From Nocardia gamkensis NBRC 108242 (lineage in GTDB: Bacteria > Actinomycetota > Actinomycetes > Mycobacteriales > Mycobacteriaceae): a DNA stretch of 64,000 nucleotides. The stretch is taken from contig NZ_BDBM01000016.1 of assembly GCF_001612985.1 (NCBI RefSeq), positions 95,067-159,066 of the forward strand, read 5' to 3'. Made by a program: the position numbers and the translations under genes. Below, piece after piece: positions 47,726 to 56,766 of this stretch. Numbering within the stretch: the first letter of the stretch is position 1; every line of letters begins with the position of its first letter. The notes beneath the pieces were generated by a model, which ran no database searches, was not told the origin of the DNA, and saw nothing but the letters and a program-made list of their open reading frames with translations.

Positions 47726-47970
47726 ACAACCCCGACGGCCCCGCACGTCGCGTTACTACCGTTGCGCCGCCGGTGAGGCCATCGGCTCCCACATCCACCC
47801 ACCCGAGCAATCCCCGATCATCGGCGTTCATGTCCTCGACAGTCGACGATGTGACCATGACTTGTACGACACGTGCGCATACCCGCGCCTGCCGAACGAG
47901 CGCCTGTATGTGCAACCGTGGGCGGGCACACTCGAACGAATCCGGCCGGACAACCTGACAGGAGGCAGCG

Positions 47971-48501
47971 GTGCCCATCGAGCACGAAGCCAAGATTCTC
48001 GATATCGACCCCGGTGCTGTCGAACGGCTGATCGTGGACAAGGGGGGCCGCAAGCTCGGCGAGCGATTCATGCGCCGCTACGTCTACGACATCACCCCGG
48101 GCGATCGGTCGAAGTGGATCAGGCTGCGGGACAACGGGAATGGGGTCACTCTCGCCGTCAAGCAGATCACCGGCGACGCCATCGACGGCACCCACGAAGT
48201 CGAGGTGGGTGTCGACGACTTCACCGGCGCCAACGCACTGCTCGAGCTGTTGGGCTTCACCGCGAAGTCCTACCAGGAAACGAAGCGGATCAGTTTCGTA
48301 CTCGACGGCGCACAACTCGAGATCGACACCTGGCCGGGGATTCCTCCATATCTGGAGATCGAAGCCGCGACCGAGGAAGACGTGATCCGGATCGCCGAGC
48401 TGCTCGGCTATGCCGAAGCCGATCTCACCGGCGAGAACACGATCAAGATCTACGCTCGGCACGGTATCGACCTCGACACCGTCCGCGAACTGCGGTTCTG
48501 A
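47971..48501 (+). CDS. CYTH-domain protein (class IV adenylate cyclase / triphosphatase-like)
   Basis: A 176-residue CYTH protein. The signature ExExK is present as EHEAK at residues 4-8, followed by alternating charged strands (KWIRLRDNG, VTLAVKQI, EVEVGVDD, EIDTWPGIPPYLEIEA) that line the triphosphate tunnel. Members hydrolyse thiamine triphosphate or tripolyphosphate, or make cyclic AMP; which of these applies is not clear. The GTG at 47971 has a perfect GGAGG. Confidence 0.85.
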   Translation: MPIEHEAKILDIDPGAVERLIVDKGGRKLGERFMRRYVYDITPGDRSKWIRLRDNGNGVTLAVKQITGDAIDGTHEVEVGVDDFTGANALLELLGFTAKSYQETKRISFVLDGAQLEIDTWPGIPPYLEIEAATEEDVIRIAELLGYAEADLTGENTIKIYARHGIDLDTVRELRF

Positions 48502-48802
48502 TCCACAACTGACAGAGCCGGATTTCCGCCCGATGGCCGCACGCAGCAAGAGACGAGATTCGCCCTCTGTGCTTGAATGACCCCGGTCATCATCCGGGGA
48601 CACAACGCAGGTGGCGTCCGGAGCCGAAGACGCCGTCTAGCAACCGGAAAGCAATGCGGCTGGGCACGGCGTCCGGGATGACATCGCAGGGTTTTGGGCC
48701 ACTTGCGGCGGCCGAAAGGGTGGCCATCCGTTAACTGAAGCCGCCGCCCGGTCGATCTACTACTGTGACCGACATCGGATTCTCTACTTTTGGGGGTTTC
48801 AC
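48502..48802. other. Intergenic region, about 300 bases
   Basis: No credible gene. The right end is T-rich (ACTTTTGGGGG) and contains the ribosome binding site of the zinc-ribbon gene; a promoter is likely nearby but no clear -10/-35 pair stands out. Confidence 0.5.
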
Positions 48803-49183
48803 ATGCTCATCTGGGGCTGGCAGAAGCGTATTCACACGCTCGCCATGATCACCTTGGTCTGCGGCCGCTGCGGCAATCCCGCCGCACACGCGCTGCGCAA
48901 ACTCGTCACCAAGTTCACGCTCTTCTTCATCCCGCTCTTCCCGCTCAGCACCAAGCACTCCCTGGAATGCACCTGGTGCGGCGCATCCTCACCGGTCGCG
49001 GGCCCACAGGTTCCCGATCTTCTCGCCCGCGCCAACGCCGAGACCATGGGCCCCGCCCTGTACCAGCAGCCTGCCGCGCAGTGGCCCCAGCAGCCCGCTC
49101 CCAACCCTCAGCAGCCCGCCCTCGGCGCGCCCGACGCCCACTGGCAGCAACAGCCCGGCCCCGATAGCAACTGGCAGCGCTGA
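48803..49183 (+). CDS. Small zinc-ribbon protein with Gln/Pro-rich tail
   Basis: A 126-residue protein. Two CxxC pairs, C20-x2-C23 and C56-x2-C59, form a zinc ribbon around a hydrophobic segment (FTLFFIPLFPLST) that may insert in the membrane. The last 60 residues are low-complexity Gln/Pro/Ala. Similar zinc-ribbon proteins are common in actinobacteria, with unknown function. GGGGG precedes the ATG. Confidence 0.8.
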   Translation: MLIWGWQKRIHTLAMITLVCGRCGNPAAHALRKLVTKFTLFFIPLFPLSTKHSLECTWCGASSPVAGPQVPDLLARANAETMGPALYQQPAAQWPQQPAPNPQQPALGAPDAHWQQQPGPDSNWQR

Positions 49184-49320
49184 CCCCGGCGACGTACGCC
49201 CGCATGCGGCGGCTCCCGCCGCCGCGTGCCCGGGCTGATCAATTTTCCCGAGAGGGCGTTCGCTGCAACGTCACGTCATCATCGCGTTCGTGTGGCCGTA
49301 TTGGCGTAGAGGTTTCGATG

Positions 49321-49797
49321 TCAGACGACCTCGAAGACTCGGTAGGCGATGCCGCCCTCGACCGGATATCCCGATCCGACGCAGACGATGTCGTTGAGCC
49401 ACAGATACTTTCGCGCACCGGTTTCGAACACCGGCGTCGTGCGGAAGTAGTAACTCCCGGGATCGACGAGATGCCGTGTGGCCGCATCACCCATTCGGTC
49501 GCGCAACTCCTCGGGGATGGTCCACCGCCCACCGTAGGTCAGCTGCACCAGGGCGTCGTCGTCGGTCCGCAAGGTGAGCCGGACGTCGAGCACCATGCTC
49601 CCGTCCTGCCGGAACAACGCCCAGTCGCCGCCGCCCGGCAGCACCACGCCGCGCAGCTTCGGCCCCTCGAACGACCCACCGGTCGCGCCGAACAACACCC
49701 GCCCCTTCCCGATGTTCAGCGGCGGCGCGAGATCCACCACGATGTCGAACAGCTGCCCGGTCTCGATCCCCGCGACATCCTTGACCCGTGCGTCCAT
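49321..49797 (-). CDS. DUF3237 protein
   Basis: A 158-residue protein of the DUF3237 family: GGSFEGPKLRGVVLPGGGDW and TYGGRWTIPEELRDRM match the conserved core, and the C-terminal YLWLNDIVCVGSG is typical. The function is unknown; relatives occur with aromatic and steroid-type catabolism genes. GGGAG lies 6 bases before the ATG at 49797; the frame also offers an ATG at 49803 that overlaps the stop of the upstream SnoaL-like gene. Confidence 0.85.
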   Translation of the reverse strand: MDARVKDVAGIETGQLFDIVVDLAPPLNIGKGRVLFGATGGSFEGPKLRGVVLPGGGDWALFRQDGSMVLDVRLTLRTDDDALVQLTYGGRWTIPEELRDRMGDAATRHLVDPGSYYFRTTPVFETGARKYLWLNDIVCVGSGYPVEGGIAYRVFEVV

Positions 49798-49799
49798 GA

Positions 49800-50246
49800 T
49801 CATCTCCCGCCGAACAGCTTCTGCCGTACCGCGTCGGTGGATACGCCCGATTGGGCGCACAGCTCCGACAGATCGAAGTGGAAGTACTCCCCCGCGATCA
49901 GCCCGTCCGCGAACGCGAAGCGGAGGAACACCGGCAGTTCGGCCCGCCGCCCATTCGGCTCTACCCCGAATCGGTTGCCGGTCAGAGTCATTCGCGCCGT
50001 TCCCCAGCAGACCAGCGTCTCCCCCTCTGCCGCGTGCCCGCTCAGCTCGACGTCATAGTCCGGAAACGACGCGAAGAAGGCCCGTAGCGCGAACCCGTTC
50101 GCCTCCAGCCCACGCGCCACCGTCCCGAACGCCGGCGCTTCCAACACCATCCCGTCATGCATGAGCCGCAACGCCGCAGGCACGTCCTGCCTGCTCTTGA
50201 CGACGGCGAGTTCTGTCGCCAGGTCCATCATCCAGCCACTGTCCAT
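49800..50246 (-). CDS. SnoaL/NTF2-like protein
   Basis: A 148-residue protein of the SnoaL-like NTF2 fold, a small barrel used as cyclase, isomerase or ligand-binding domain. GLEANGFALRAFFASFPDYDVEL and LRFAFADGLIAGEYFHFD are typical, taken as two separate motifs. It is the first gene of a two-gene operon with the DUF3237 gene (stop and start within 4 bases). A perfect 16-bp palindrome lies 10 bases upstream of its start. Confidence 0.8.
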   Translation of the reverse strand: MDSGWMMDLATELAVVKSRQDVPAALRLMHDGMVLEAPAFGTVARGLEANGFALRAFFASFPDYDVELSGHAAEGETLVCWGTARMTLTGNRFGVEPNGRRAELPVFLRFAFADGLIAGEYFHFDLSELCAQSGVSTDAVRQKLFGGR

Positions 50247-50405
50247 TCAGTAACTATACGGTCGACCGTATTTAATGTCGAGTCGTCTCGCTGACACATC
50301 CGCCACGCCCAGACTCCGTCGGGAGCACTGAAATCGATGCCTACCGCGTCCAACAGGTTCAGCACCAGCGCGGCGTGGGGCGTTTGCCCCTGCGATCGTG
50401 AACGG
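50228..50405 (-). pseudogene. C-terminal fragment of an unrecognised protein
   Basis: On the minus strand an open frame without a start reads QTPHAALVLNLLDAVGIDFS and then AWRMCQRDDSTLNTVDRIVT before a stop at 50228-50230, with protein-like composition. It overlaps the start of the SnoaL-like gene in another frame. It may be the tail of a lost gene; no family is recognised. Confidence 0.3.
50256..50271. promoter_or_regulatory. Perfect 16-bp palindrome upstream of the SnoaL/DUF3237 operon
   Basis: ATACGGTCGACCGTAT is fully symmetric and lies 10 bases before the start of the SnoaL-like gene. Its AT-flanked, GTCGAC-centred form resembles operators of TetR-family repressors. No TetR gene is next to the operon in this window, so the regulator would act from elsewhere or has been lost. 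Confidence 0.55.
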
Positions 50406-50449
50406 TTGATGATCGACCCGGGGCGGCGCCGGCGCAGGTGGCCGAGGCG

Positions 50450-52453
50450 CTAGACGAAGTACCGGTGGAACCATGCCGTCAAATCGGCTTCGCTCTTCGG
50501 TCCCTGGTCGGGGTGATCGGCGCGCAGCGCGCAGAAATGCCCGGCGATGCCGAACTTCTGGTGGATCAGGAACAGGCAGCTCGGGCCGAGCGCGGGATCG
50601 GTGTTCGGATAGCAGAAGAAACGGCCGAGGACGTTGCCGTTCTGCCGCCAGACGTCGTCGCCCATGTCGCCGCGACCGCACACATGTCCCGAGAACTGCC
50701 CGCGATTCGCCTCGTACAGGTACATCGCGGACTCCTGGTCGGGGAACCCGTAGAACTCCGCGGACGGGAATCCGATCTTGGTACCGCAGGCCAGCACCGC
50801 GTCCACCGGACCGGGCGGCGGGTCGGAGTGGCGGCAGTTGGCCGGGCCGAAATCACCGGCCAGATGGTTGAGCACCGCCCGATCGGCCTGCGTGAAGTAG
50901 TCCGGATCGCGGGCGAGATCGGCGGTGCGGAACGAGAAACCGTTGCGCGCGGCCACATAGTCGCGGTACTGCTGCTCGGCAGGCTCCCAGATGTACACCG
51001 CGGCCGCCAGCGCCCGCTCGTCCGTGACCAGCAGCGCGGGCCGTGGCGCGGTGGGATCGTCCACCTTGCTCAGGAAACACGACTTGCGGCCGACTTCCGC
51101 GCCGTCGCGCAGCATCGGTCCGTCCGTCCCCGGCGGGTCGCCGGGGCCATTGCGTCCTTGCAGGCCCGCCAGCAATGCCGAGGTGTAACCGCGCAATTGG
51201 TCGACGTTGCGGAATCGCAGGAATCGCGCCGCGGGATCGCTCGCGGCCGGATTCGCGGTGCAGAAGACGACGGCGGCGGTGGGCGGGTCGGGGTCTTCGT
51301 GCACGCAGTTGGCGCGTTTGTAGCCCGACGGGCCGACCAGCGACAGCAATTCGACGTCCGGGCCGTTCGGAGCGCTCGCGTCGGGAACGGCGGTGCCGGT
51401 GTTCGGCCGGGTCGCCTCCCAGCCGAAGAAGCCGAGGGTGGCGGCGAGCAGAACGACGCACAGCAGGGCGAGCACGCGCAGTACGCCGCGGCGGCGTGGT
51501 CGCTCGCCGTTGTCGCCGCCCGGCTCCGGTGGCACGGCCGTCGCGCTCGACCGGTCCGGTGGTGGACCCGCATCGGTCACCGCGTCACCCGCCGCGGAAG
51601 TCGCCTGCGTGGGAGCTTCCGCCACCGCCGCCTGCGCGGCCGCCCCGAGTTCACCCGCCGTGCCGTACCTCGCCTGCGGGTCCTTGGCCATCCCGCGCGC
51701 GACCACCGCGTCCAGCTGGGCGGGCAGTCCCGGACGGCACGAGTGCGGCCGCGGCGGCGGTTCGAACAGGTGCGCCGAGATGATCTGCGCGTCGGTGTCC
51801 TTCGGGTACGGCCGTGAACCGGTCAGGCACTCGTAGAGCACGCAGGTCAGGGCATAGATGTCGGCGGCGGGGGTGACCACGCGGGAGTGGAACCGCTCCG
51901 GCGCCATGTAGTGGAACGATCCGATCGCCGAGCCGTCGCTGGTGAGGCTCTCCCCGGTGGCCGACTGGGCGATCCCGAAGTCCACCAGGTAGGCGAAGCC
52001 ATCCGGGGTGAGCAGGATGTTGTCCGGCTTGATGTCCCGGTGCACCAAGCCGTCGGCGTGCGCGGCGTCCAGCGCCGCGGCGACCTGCCGGACGATCGCG
52101 ACCGCCCGCTCCGGATCCAGCGGCGCCCGCTCGGTCAGCAGCGCGCGCAGGCTGTCGCCGCCGACCAGGCGCATGTCGATGTAGAGCCTGCCGTCGATCT
52201 CGCCGTAGTCGTGGATCGGGATGATGTGCGGTTCCTGCAACCGCGCCGCGACGTGCGATTCGCGCCGGAACCGTTCCCGGAACACCGGGTCGTCGTGCAG
52301 ACGCTCGGGCAGCACCTTCAGGGCGATGGTGCGGTCCTTGACGGTGTCGTAGGCCTCGAACACTTCCCCCATGCCGCCACGACCGATCAGGCGATCCAGG
52401 CGATACGGCCCGAACCGCGAACCCACCTCGAGCGTCTGACGTGGCGTCGTCAT
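50450..52453 (-). CDS. Transmembrane Ser/Thr protein kinase with duplicated extracellular domain
   Basis: A 667-residue kinase. Glycine loop IGRGGMGEV (23-31), ATP lysine K46, catalytic loop HRDIKPDN with D140, and DFG at 158-160. An Ala/Pro-rich linker is followed by a helix at about 324-345 and an extracellular region of 320 residues with nine cysteines. Two halves of that region start alike (ANCVHEDPDPP and later ANCRHSDPPPG, each followed by a cysteine about 12 residues on), suggesting a tandem duplication of a sensor module. GGAGG lies upstream of the ATG at 52453. Ligand and targets are unknown. Confidence 0.9.
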   Translation of the reverse strand: MTTPRQTLEVGSRFGPYRLDRLIGRGGMGEVFEAYDTVKDRTIALKVLPERLHDDPVFRERFRRESHVAARLQEPHIIPIHDYGEIDGRLYIDMRLVGGDSLRALLTERAPLDPERAVAIVRQVAAALDAAHADGLVHRDIKPDNILLTPDGFAYLVDFGIAQSATGESLTSDGSAIGSFHYMAPERFHSRVVTPAADIYALTCVLYECLTGSRPYPKDTDAQIISAHLFEPPPRPHSCRPGLPAQLDAVVARGMAKDPQARYGTAGELGAAAQAAVAEAPTQATSAAGDAVTDAGPPPDRSSATAVPPEPGGDNGERPRRRGVLRVLALLCVVLLAATLGFFGWEATRPNTGTAVPDASAPNGPDVELLSLVGPSGYKRANCVHEDPDPPTAAVVFCTANPAASDPAARFLRFRNVDQLRGYTSALLAGLQGRNGPGDPPGTDGPMLRDGAEVGRKSCFLSKVDDPTAPRPALLVTDERALAAAVYIWEPAEQQYRDYVAARNGFSFRTADLARDPDYFTQADRAVLNHLAGDFGPANCRHSDPPPGPVDAVLACGTKIGFPSAEFYGFPDQESAMYLYEANRGQFSGHVCGRGDMGDDVWRQNGNVLGRFFCYPNTDPALGPSCLFLIHQKFGIAGHFCALRADHPDQGPKSEADLTAWFHRYFV

Positions 52454-52699
52454 CTCGTCCTCCGTGACGGGGACCCGGAGGGTGTCCGTCACGATCCGAG
52501 CCGGACGCCTCCCCGGGGCCGTGACCCGGGTTCCCGCGCTCAACTGTAGGCCGCGCGGACCCCTTCGGCAGGCGTATCGCGCAGCGGGCCGGTCAGCCGC
52601 CGGTTCGCCTTCCGGGACGCGTCTACGCAGGTCCGAAGCGCGGCCGGGCACCGCGCAGGTACCCGTTCGGCGAGCGTGACCGGGGCAGGGCCACCGCCG

Positions 52700-54013
52700 T
52701 CAACTCCGGGCCTCGGGCGGGCCAGGGCGGCGATGCAAGGCGAGTTGGATCTGCAACAGCAGCCGGTCGGCCGGGTCGTCGAGGTTCATGCCGAGAATGT
52801 CCTCGACCCGGCGAAGCCGGTAGCGCAGCGTGTTCGGATGCACGCGCAGTGCCGCGGCGGCGTCGCGCACGTCGCCGTGTTCGCGCAGATAGGTCTCGAC
52901 ACTGTCGCGCAGGCTCGCGGAATGCTTGCGGTCGTATTCCAACAGCGCGCGCAGTCGCGGATCCTGCAGTTCCGTCCGCGCACCGACGAGATCGAGGGTC
53001 TCGCCGAGCAGCACCGCGGTCCGCGCCTCGGCGAGGGTGGTCACCCGGCTTCCCGGCGATGCCGCGAACGTGCGGTCCAGGACCCGATCGACCTCCGCGC
53101 GCGCGTCGGCCACCCGGCCGAGATCGGGGACCGGACAGGCGATCGCGGCCCGCAGCGAGAGCGCGCGCTTGGTTTCGAGCTGCTCGATCAACTGCCGTGT
53201 CCAAGCCGTCACCGCCTGCGCGGAACGGTAGCCGGGCAGCAGTACGTAGACGCGGTCACCGATCGTGGTGGTCACCGAGTCACCGCGGAAAGAGCTGGCG
53301 CGCAGGCGCAGAACGCCGCCCACCGCACCCGGCTCGGCGCCCGTCGCCCGCTCCCCCGCCATGAGCGCGAACCCGATCACCGCCGCAGGGCCGGTGGTCG
53401 GCAGGTGCAGCGCGTTCACCACGGCCGCGGCGTCGATCACGGGCCCGCTCGCACCGAACAGCCGCCGGATCAGCAGCGCCTCGGTGGTGGGTGCGTCGAG
53501 CCTGCGGGAGATCAGGCGTCCCGCGATGGCCGCCGCGCCGCGCAGGATCTCGGCCGCGTCCGGCTTGAACGGCCGGCCGCCCTCTTGCAGCCAGATCGCG
53601 CCGAGCACCCGAGCACCGCCCGTGTGCGCGTCCGTGGGACGGCGGATGCCGATCACCAATCGGCGCTTGATGTTCAGCTCGTCGTGCGCGGGCACGTCGA
53701 CGACCTCGTCGGTGTCGCGCAGACGATCGAACACCCCCCAGCGCCGCAGCAGGGTCAGATACTCCCGCGGCCCCTCGCGGCCGAGGATCGATCGCACCCG
53801 CAATTCGTCGGCGTTCTCGTCGGATGCCGAGTACGCGAGCACATGTGACCGCGGGTCCTCGATCGACACCATTCCGCCGGCGTTGTCCGCGATCATCTGC
53901 GCCAGCGCGAAGAGGTCGATATCCCCGGCGACCTGATCACCTTCCCCGGCCACGTTCCCGCCCTTCGACCAACTCGACAACGAACTTGCCCCATCTTTGT
54001 CTGGTTGGCTCAT
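52700..54013 (-). CDS. pruC: PucR-family regulator of proline catabolism
   Basis: A 437-residue regulator with an N-terminal sensor half, a central GGDEF-like region and a C-terminal helix-turn-helix (DAAAALRVHPNTLRYRLRRV). It is divergent from pruA-pruB. In Mycobacterium the PucR protein PruC in the same position activates these genes in response to proline, so the same role is likely here. The symbol is given by synteny. The start is uncertain: the ATG at 54013 is the most reasonable. Confidence 0.8.
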   Translation of the reverse strand: MSQPDKDGASSLSSWSKGGNVAGEGDQVAGDIDLFALAQMIADNAGGMVSIEDPRSHVLAYSASDENADELRVRSILGREGPREYLTLLRRWGVFDRLRDTDEVVDVPAHDELNIKRRLVIGIRRPTDAHTGGARVLGAIWLQEGGRPFKPDAAEILRGAAAIAGRLISRRLDAPTTEALLIRRLFGASGPVIDAAAVVNALHLPTTGPAAVIGFALMAGERATGAEPGAVGGVLRLRASSFRGDSVTTTIGDRVYVLLPGYRSAQAVTAWTRQLIEQLETKRALSLRAAIACPVPDLGRVADARAEVDRVLDRTFAASPGSRVTTLAEARTAVLLGETLDLVGARTELQDPRLRALLEYDRKHSASLRDSVETYLREHGDVRDAAAALRVHPNTLRYRLRRVEDILGMNLDDPADRLLLQIQLALHRRPGPPEARS

Positions 54014-54025
54014 TCTTCGGGCAGT

Positions 54026-54078
54026 TTTCCGGTGTTGACTTCCCATTATCGGAAATTCACCTGATAGTAGGAGGTCTC
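54026..54078 (+). promoter_or_regulatory. pruA promoter region
   Basis: TTGACT at 54035-54040 is a good -35 box. TTTCCG (54026-54031) and CGGAAA (54050-54055) form a 6-bp inverted repeat that spans it and could bind the PucR regulator encoded on the other side. No matching -10 box with ideal spacing is obvious. AGGAGG precedes the pruA start. Confidence 0.4.
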
Positions 54079-55716
54079 ATGGATGCCGTCGTGTCCCCGC
54101 CCCCGCCGGTCAACGAGCCGGTGGGCAGCTTCGCGCCGGGCACGGCGGAACGCGAGCGCCTACGGGTGAAGCTGGCCGAACTCGCCGCGACCCCGACCGA
54201 GGTCGCCCACGTCATCGGCGGTGCGCACCGCCGGGGTTCGGGTGAGCGCGTCACGGTGGTGCAGCCGCACCGGCACGCCGCCGTCCTCGGCACACTCACC
54301 ACGGCCGGACCGGGCGAGGTCCGCGACGCCATCGCGGCGGCCGGCGCGGCGGCGCCGGGCTGGCGCGGGCTGCCCTTCGCCGAGCGCGCCGCGATCTTCC
54401 TGCGCGCGGCCGACCTACTGGCCGGACCGTGGCGCGAAACCATCTCCGCCGCAACGATGTTGGGTCAGTCCAAGACGGCCTACCAGGCCGAGATCGACAC
54501 CCCCTGCGAATTGGTCGACTTCTGGCGGTTCAACGTGCACTTCGCGAGCCGGATCCTGGCGGACCAGCCGATCTCGGCGCCGGGGGTGTGGAATCGGGTG
54601 GACTACCGGCCGCTCGAGGGCTTCGTCTACGCGATCACGCCGTTCAACTTCTCCGCCATCGCGGGCAACCTGCCCACCGCGCCCGCGCTGATGGGCAACA
54701 CCGTGGTGTGGAAGCCCGCCGTCACCCAATCGGTGGCCGCGTACTGGACGATGCGGCTGCTGGAGGCGGCGGGACTGCCGCCCGGCGTGATCAATATGGT
54801 GCACGGCGCGGGACCCGAGGTGTCGGAGGTGGCGCTGGCCGATCACCGGCTCGCGGGCATCCACTTCACCGGGTCCACCGCGACCTTCCGGCACCTCTGG
54901 CGCACCGTGGCGGCGAATCTCGACCGCTACGACTCCTATCCGCGCCTGGTCGGCGAGACCGGCGGCAAGGACTTCGTGGTGGCGCACAGCTCCGCCGATC
55001 CCGAGGTGCTGAGCACGGCCCTGATCCGCGGCGCGTTCGACTACCAAGGCCAGAAGTGCTCGGCCGCCTCACGCGCTTTTCTCCCGCGATCGCTGTGGGA
55101 CCGGATGGGCCGCGAGTTCATCGACCGGGTGGCCGCGCTCAGCTACGGCGACGTCACCGACTTCGGCCACTTCGGCGGAGCGCTCATCGATCGGCGCGCC
55201 TTCGTCCGGAACACCGACGCCCTGGCGCGCGCCAAGGCGACCCCCGGCCTGACCATCGCGACGGGCGGCCACGCCGACGACAGCGTCGGCTACTTCGTCG
55301 AGCCGACCGTCCTGCTCGGCGACGACCCGGCCGACGAGGCGTTCCGCACCGAGTACTTCGGCCCGATCCTGGCCGTGCACGTCTACGACGATTCGGTCCG
55401 CGGATCGTTCGAGTCCACGCTCGACCGGATCGATCGCGGCTCGCCCTACGGCTTGACCGGCGCGATCATCGCCCGGGATCGCGCGGCGATCGGCACCGCG
55501 CTGGACCGGTTGCGCTTCGCGGCGGGCAACTTCTACATCAACGACAAACCCACCGGCGCGGTCGTCGGCCAGCAGCCGTTCGGCGGGTCGCGCGCGTCCG
55601 GCACCAACGACAAGGCAGGCTCGGCACAGAACCTGCTGCGCTGGACCTCCGCTCGCACGATCAAGGAAACCTTCGTCCCCGCGACCGACCACCGCTACCC
55701 GCACCAGGAGTTGTGA
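54079..55716 (+). CDS. pruA: Delta-1-pyrroline-5-carboxylate dehydrogenase
   Basis: A 545-residue ALDH-family enzyme that oxidises glutamate semialdehyde to glutamate, the second step of proline breakdown. The catalytic cysteine is C327 in YQGQKCSAASRAF; FVYAITPFNFSAIAGN and GETGGKDFVVAH are type-specific motifs. AGGAGG precedes the ATG. It is coupled to pruB: the stop and the next start overlap as TGATG. Confidence 0.95.
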   Translation: MDAVVSPPPPVNEPVGSFAPGTAERERLRVKLAELAATPTEVAHVIGGAHRRGSGERVTVVQPHRHAAVLGTLTTAGPGEVRDAIAAAGAAAPGWRGLPFAERAAIFLRAADLLAGPWRETISAATMLGQSKTAYQAEIDTPCELVDFWRFNVHFASRILADQPISAPGVWNRVDYRPLEGFVYAITPFNFSAIAGNLPTAPALMGNTVVWKPAVTQSVAAYWTMRLLEAAGLPPGVINMVHGAGPEVSEVALADHRLAGIHFTGSTATFRHLWRTVAANLDRYDSYPRLVGETGGKDFVVAHSSADPEVLSTALIRGAFDYQGQKCSAASRAFLPRSLWDRMGREFIDRVAALSYGDVTDFGHFGGALIDRRAFVRNTDALARAKATPGLTIATGGHADDSVGYFVEPTVLLGDDPADEAFRTEYFGPILAVHVYDDSVRGSFESTLDRIDRGSPYGLTGAIIARDRAAIGTALDRLRFAAGNFYINDKPTGAVVGQQPFGGSRASGTNDKAGSAQNLLRWTSARTIKETFVPATDHRYPHQEL

Positions 55717-56675
55717 TGGCCTTCTCCGGACTGCTGCGGCCCGCCGTGCTGGCGGCCTCCCGTTCCCCGCGCGTCGAGCGCGCGATCACCCGCATGCCTG
55801 CCACCAAGAAGATGGTCGACCGTTTCGTCGCGGGCGAGACCGAGCGCGACGCGGTCGCCGTGTCCTCGGCGCTGCTCGGCTCGGGCCGGTTCGTGAGCGT
55901 CGACTACCTCGGCGAGGACACCACCGATCTCGACCGCGCCCGCGGAACCGTCGCGCACTACCTGCGGCTGCTGTCGGCGCTGGCCGACCTGCGGGCCGTG
56001 GACGAGGCGCCGGTGCCCCGGCTGGAGGTATCGCTCAAGCTCTCCGCGCTCGGCCAGCGGCTTCCGCAGAACGGATACGCCATCGCGCGCGAGCACGCCT
56101 ACGAGATCTGCACGGCGGCGAAGGCGGCCGGGGTCTGGGTGACCGTGGACGCCGAAGACCACACCACCACCGAATCGACGCTGGCGATCGTGCGCGAGCT
56201 GCGGCTGGACTTCCCCTGGCTCGGCACGGTCTTGCAGGCCTATCTCAAACGCACCGAGGAGGACTGCCGGACCTTCGCCGGTCCGGGCGCGCGGATCCGG
56301 TTGTGCAAGGGCGCCTATCGCGAACCCGCGGCGGTGGCCTACCAGAGCCGCTCCGCGGTGGACGAGTCCTACCTGCGTTGCCTGCGGATCCTGATGGAGG
56401 GCAAGGGCTATCCGATGGTGGCCACGCACGACCCGGCGCTGATCGGCGCGGCGCTGGGCCACGTGCGCGAAAGCGGCCGGAAATCCGGCGATTTCGAGTT
56501 CCAGATGCTGCACGGCATCCGCGACGCCGAACAGCGACGCCTGGTCGGAGCGGGCCATTCGCTGCGTGTCTACGTGCCCTACGGCGACCAGTGGTACGGC
56601 TATTTCATGCGCAGGTTGGCCGAGCGCCCGGCCAACATCGCCTTCTTCTTGCGTTCCTTCGGCCGCGACCGCTGA
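55716..56675 (+). CDS. pruB: Proline dehydrogenase
   Basis: A 319-residue monofunctional proline dehydrogenase (FAD-linked, TIM-barrel) that oxidises proline to pyrroline-5-carboxylate. VSLKLSALGQRLP, VTVDAEDH, RIRLCKGAYREP, ATHDPALI and FEFQMLHGIRD are the family motifs for substrate and FAD binding. It passes its product to the pruA enzyme encoded just upstream; both are probably under PruC control. Confidence 0.95.
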   Translation: MAFSGLLRPAVLAASRSPRVERAITRMPATKKMVDRFVAGETERDAVAVSSALLGSGRFVSVDYLGEDTTDLDRARGTVAHYLRLLSALADLRAVDEAPVPRLEVSLKLSALGQRLPQNGYAIAREHAYEICTAAKAAGVWVTVDAEDHTTTESTLAIVRELRLDFPWLGTVLQAYLKRTEEDCRTFAGPGARIRLCKGAYREPAAVAYQSRSAVDESYLRCLRILMEGKGYPMVATHDPALIGAALGHVRESGRKSGDFEFQMLHGIRDAEQRRLVGAGHSLRVYVPYGDQWYGYFMRRLAERPANIAFFLRSFGRDR

Positions 56676-56766
56676 GCGGGAGAGCGAACTTTATTTTCTT
56701 CCGCCGACCGATCCCACCTCCCTGTGGTCGTATTGAGGTGAGCACGCAGTGGACGAAAGGACCGAT

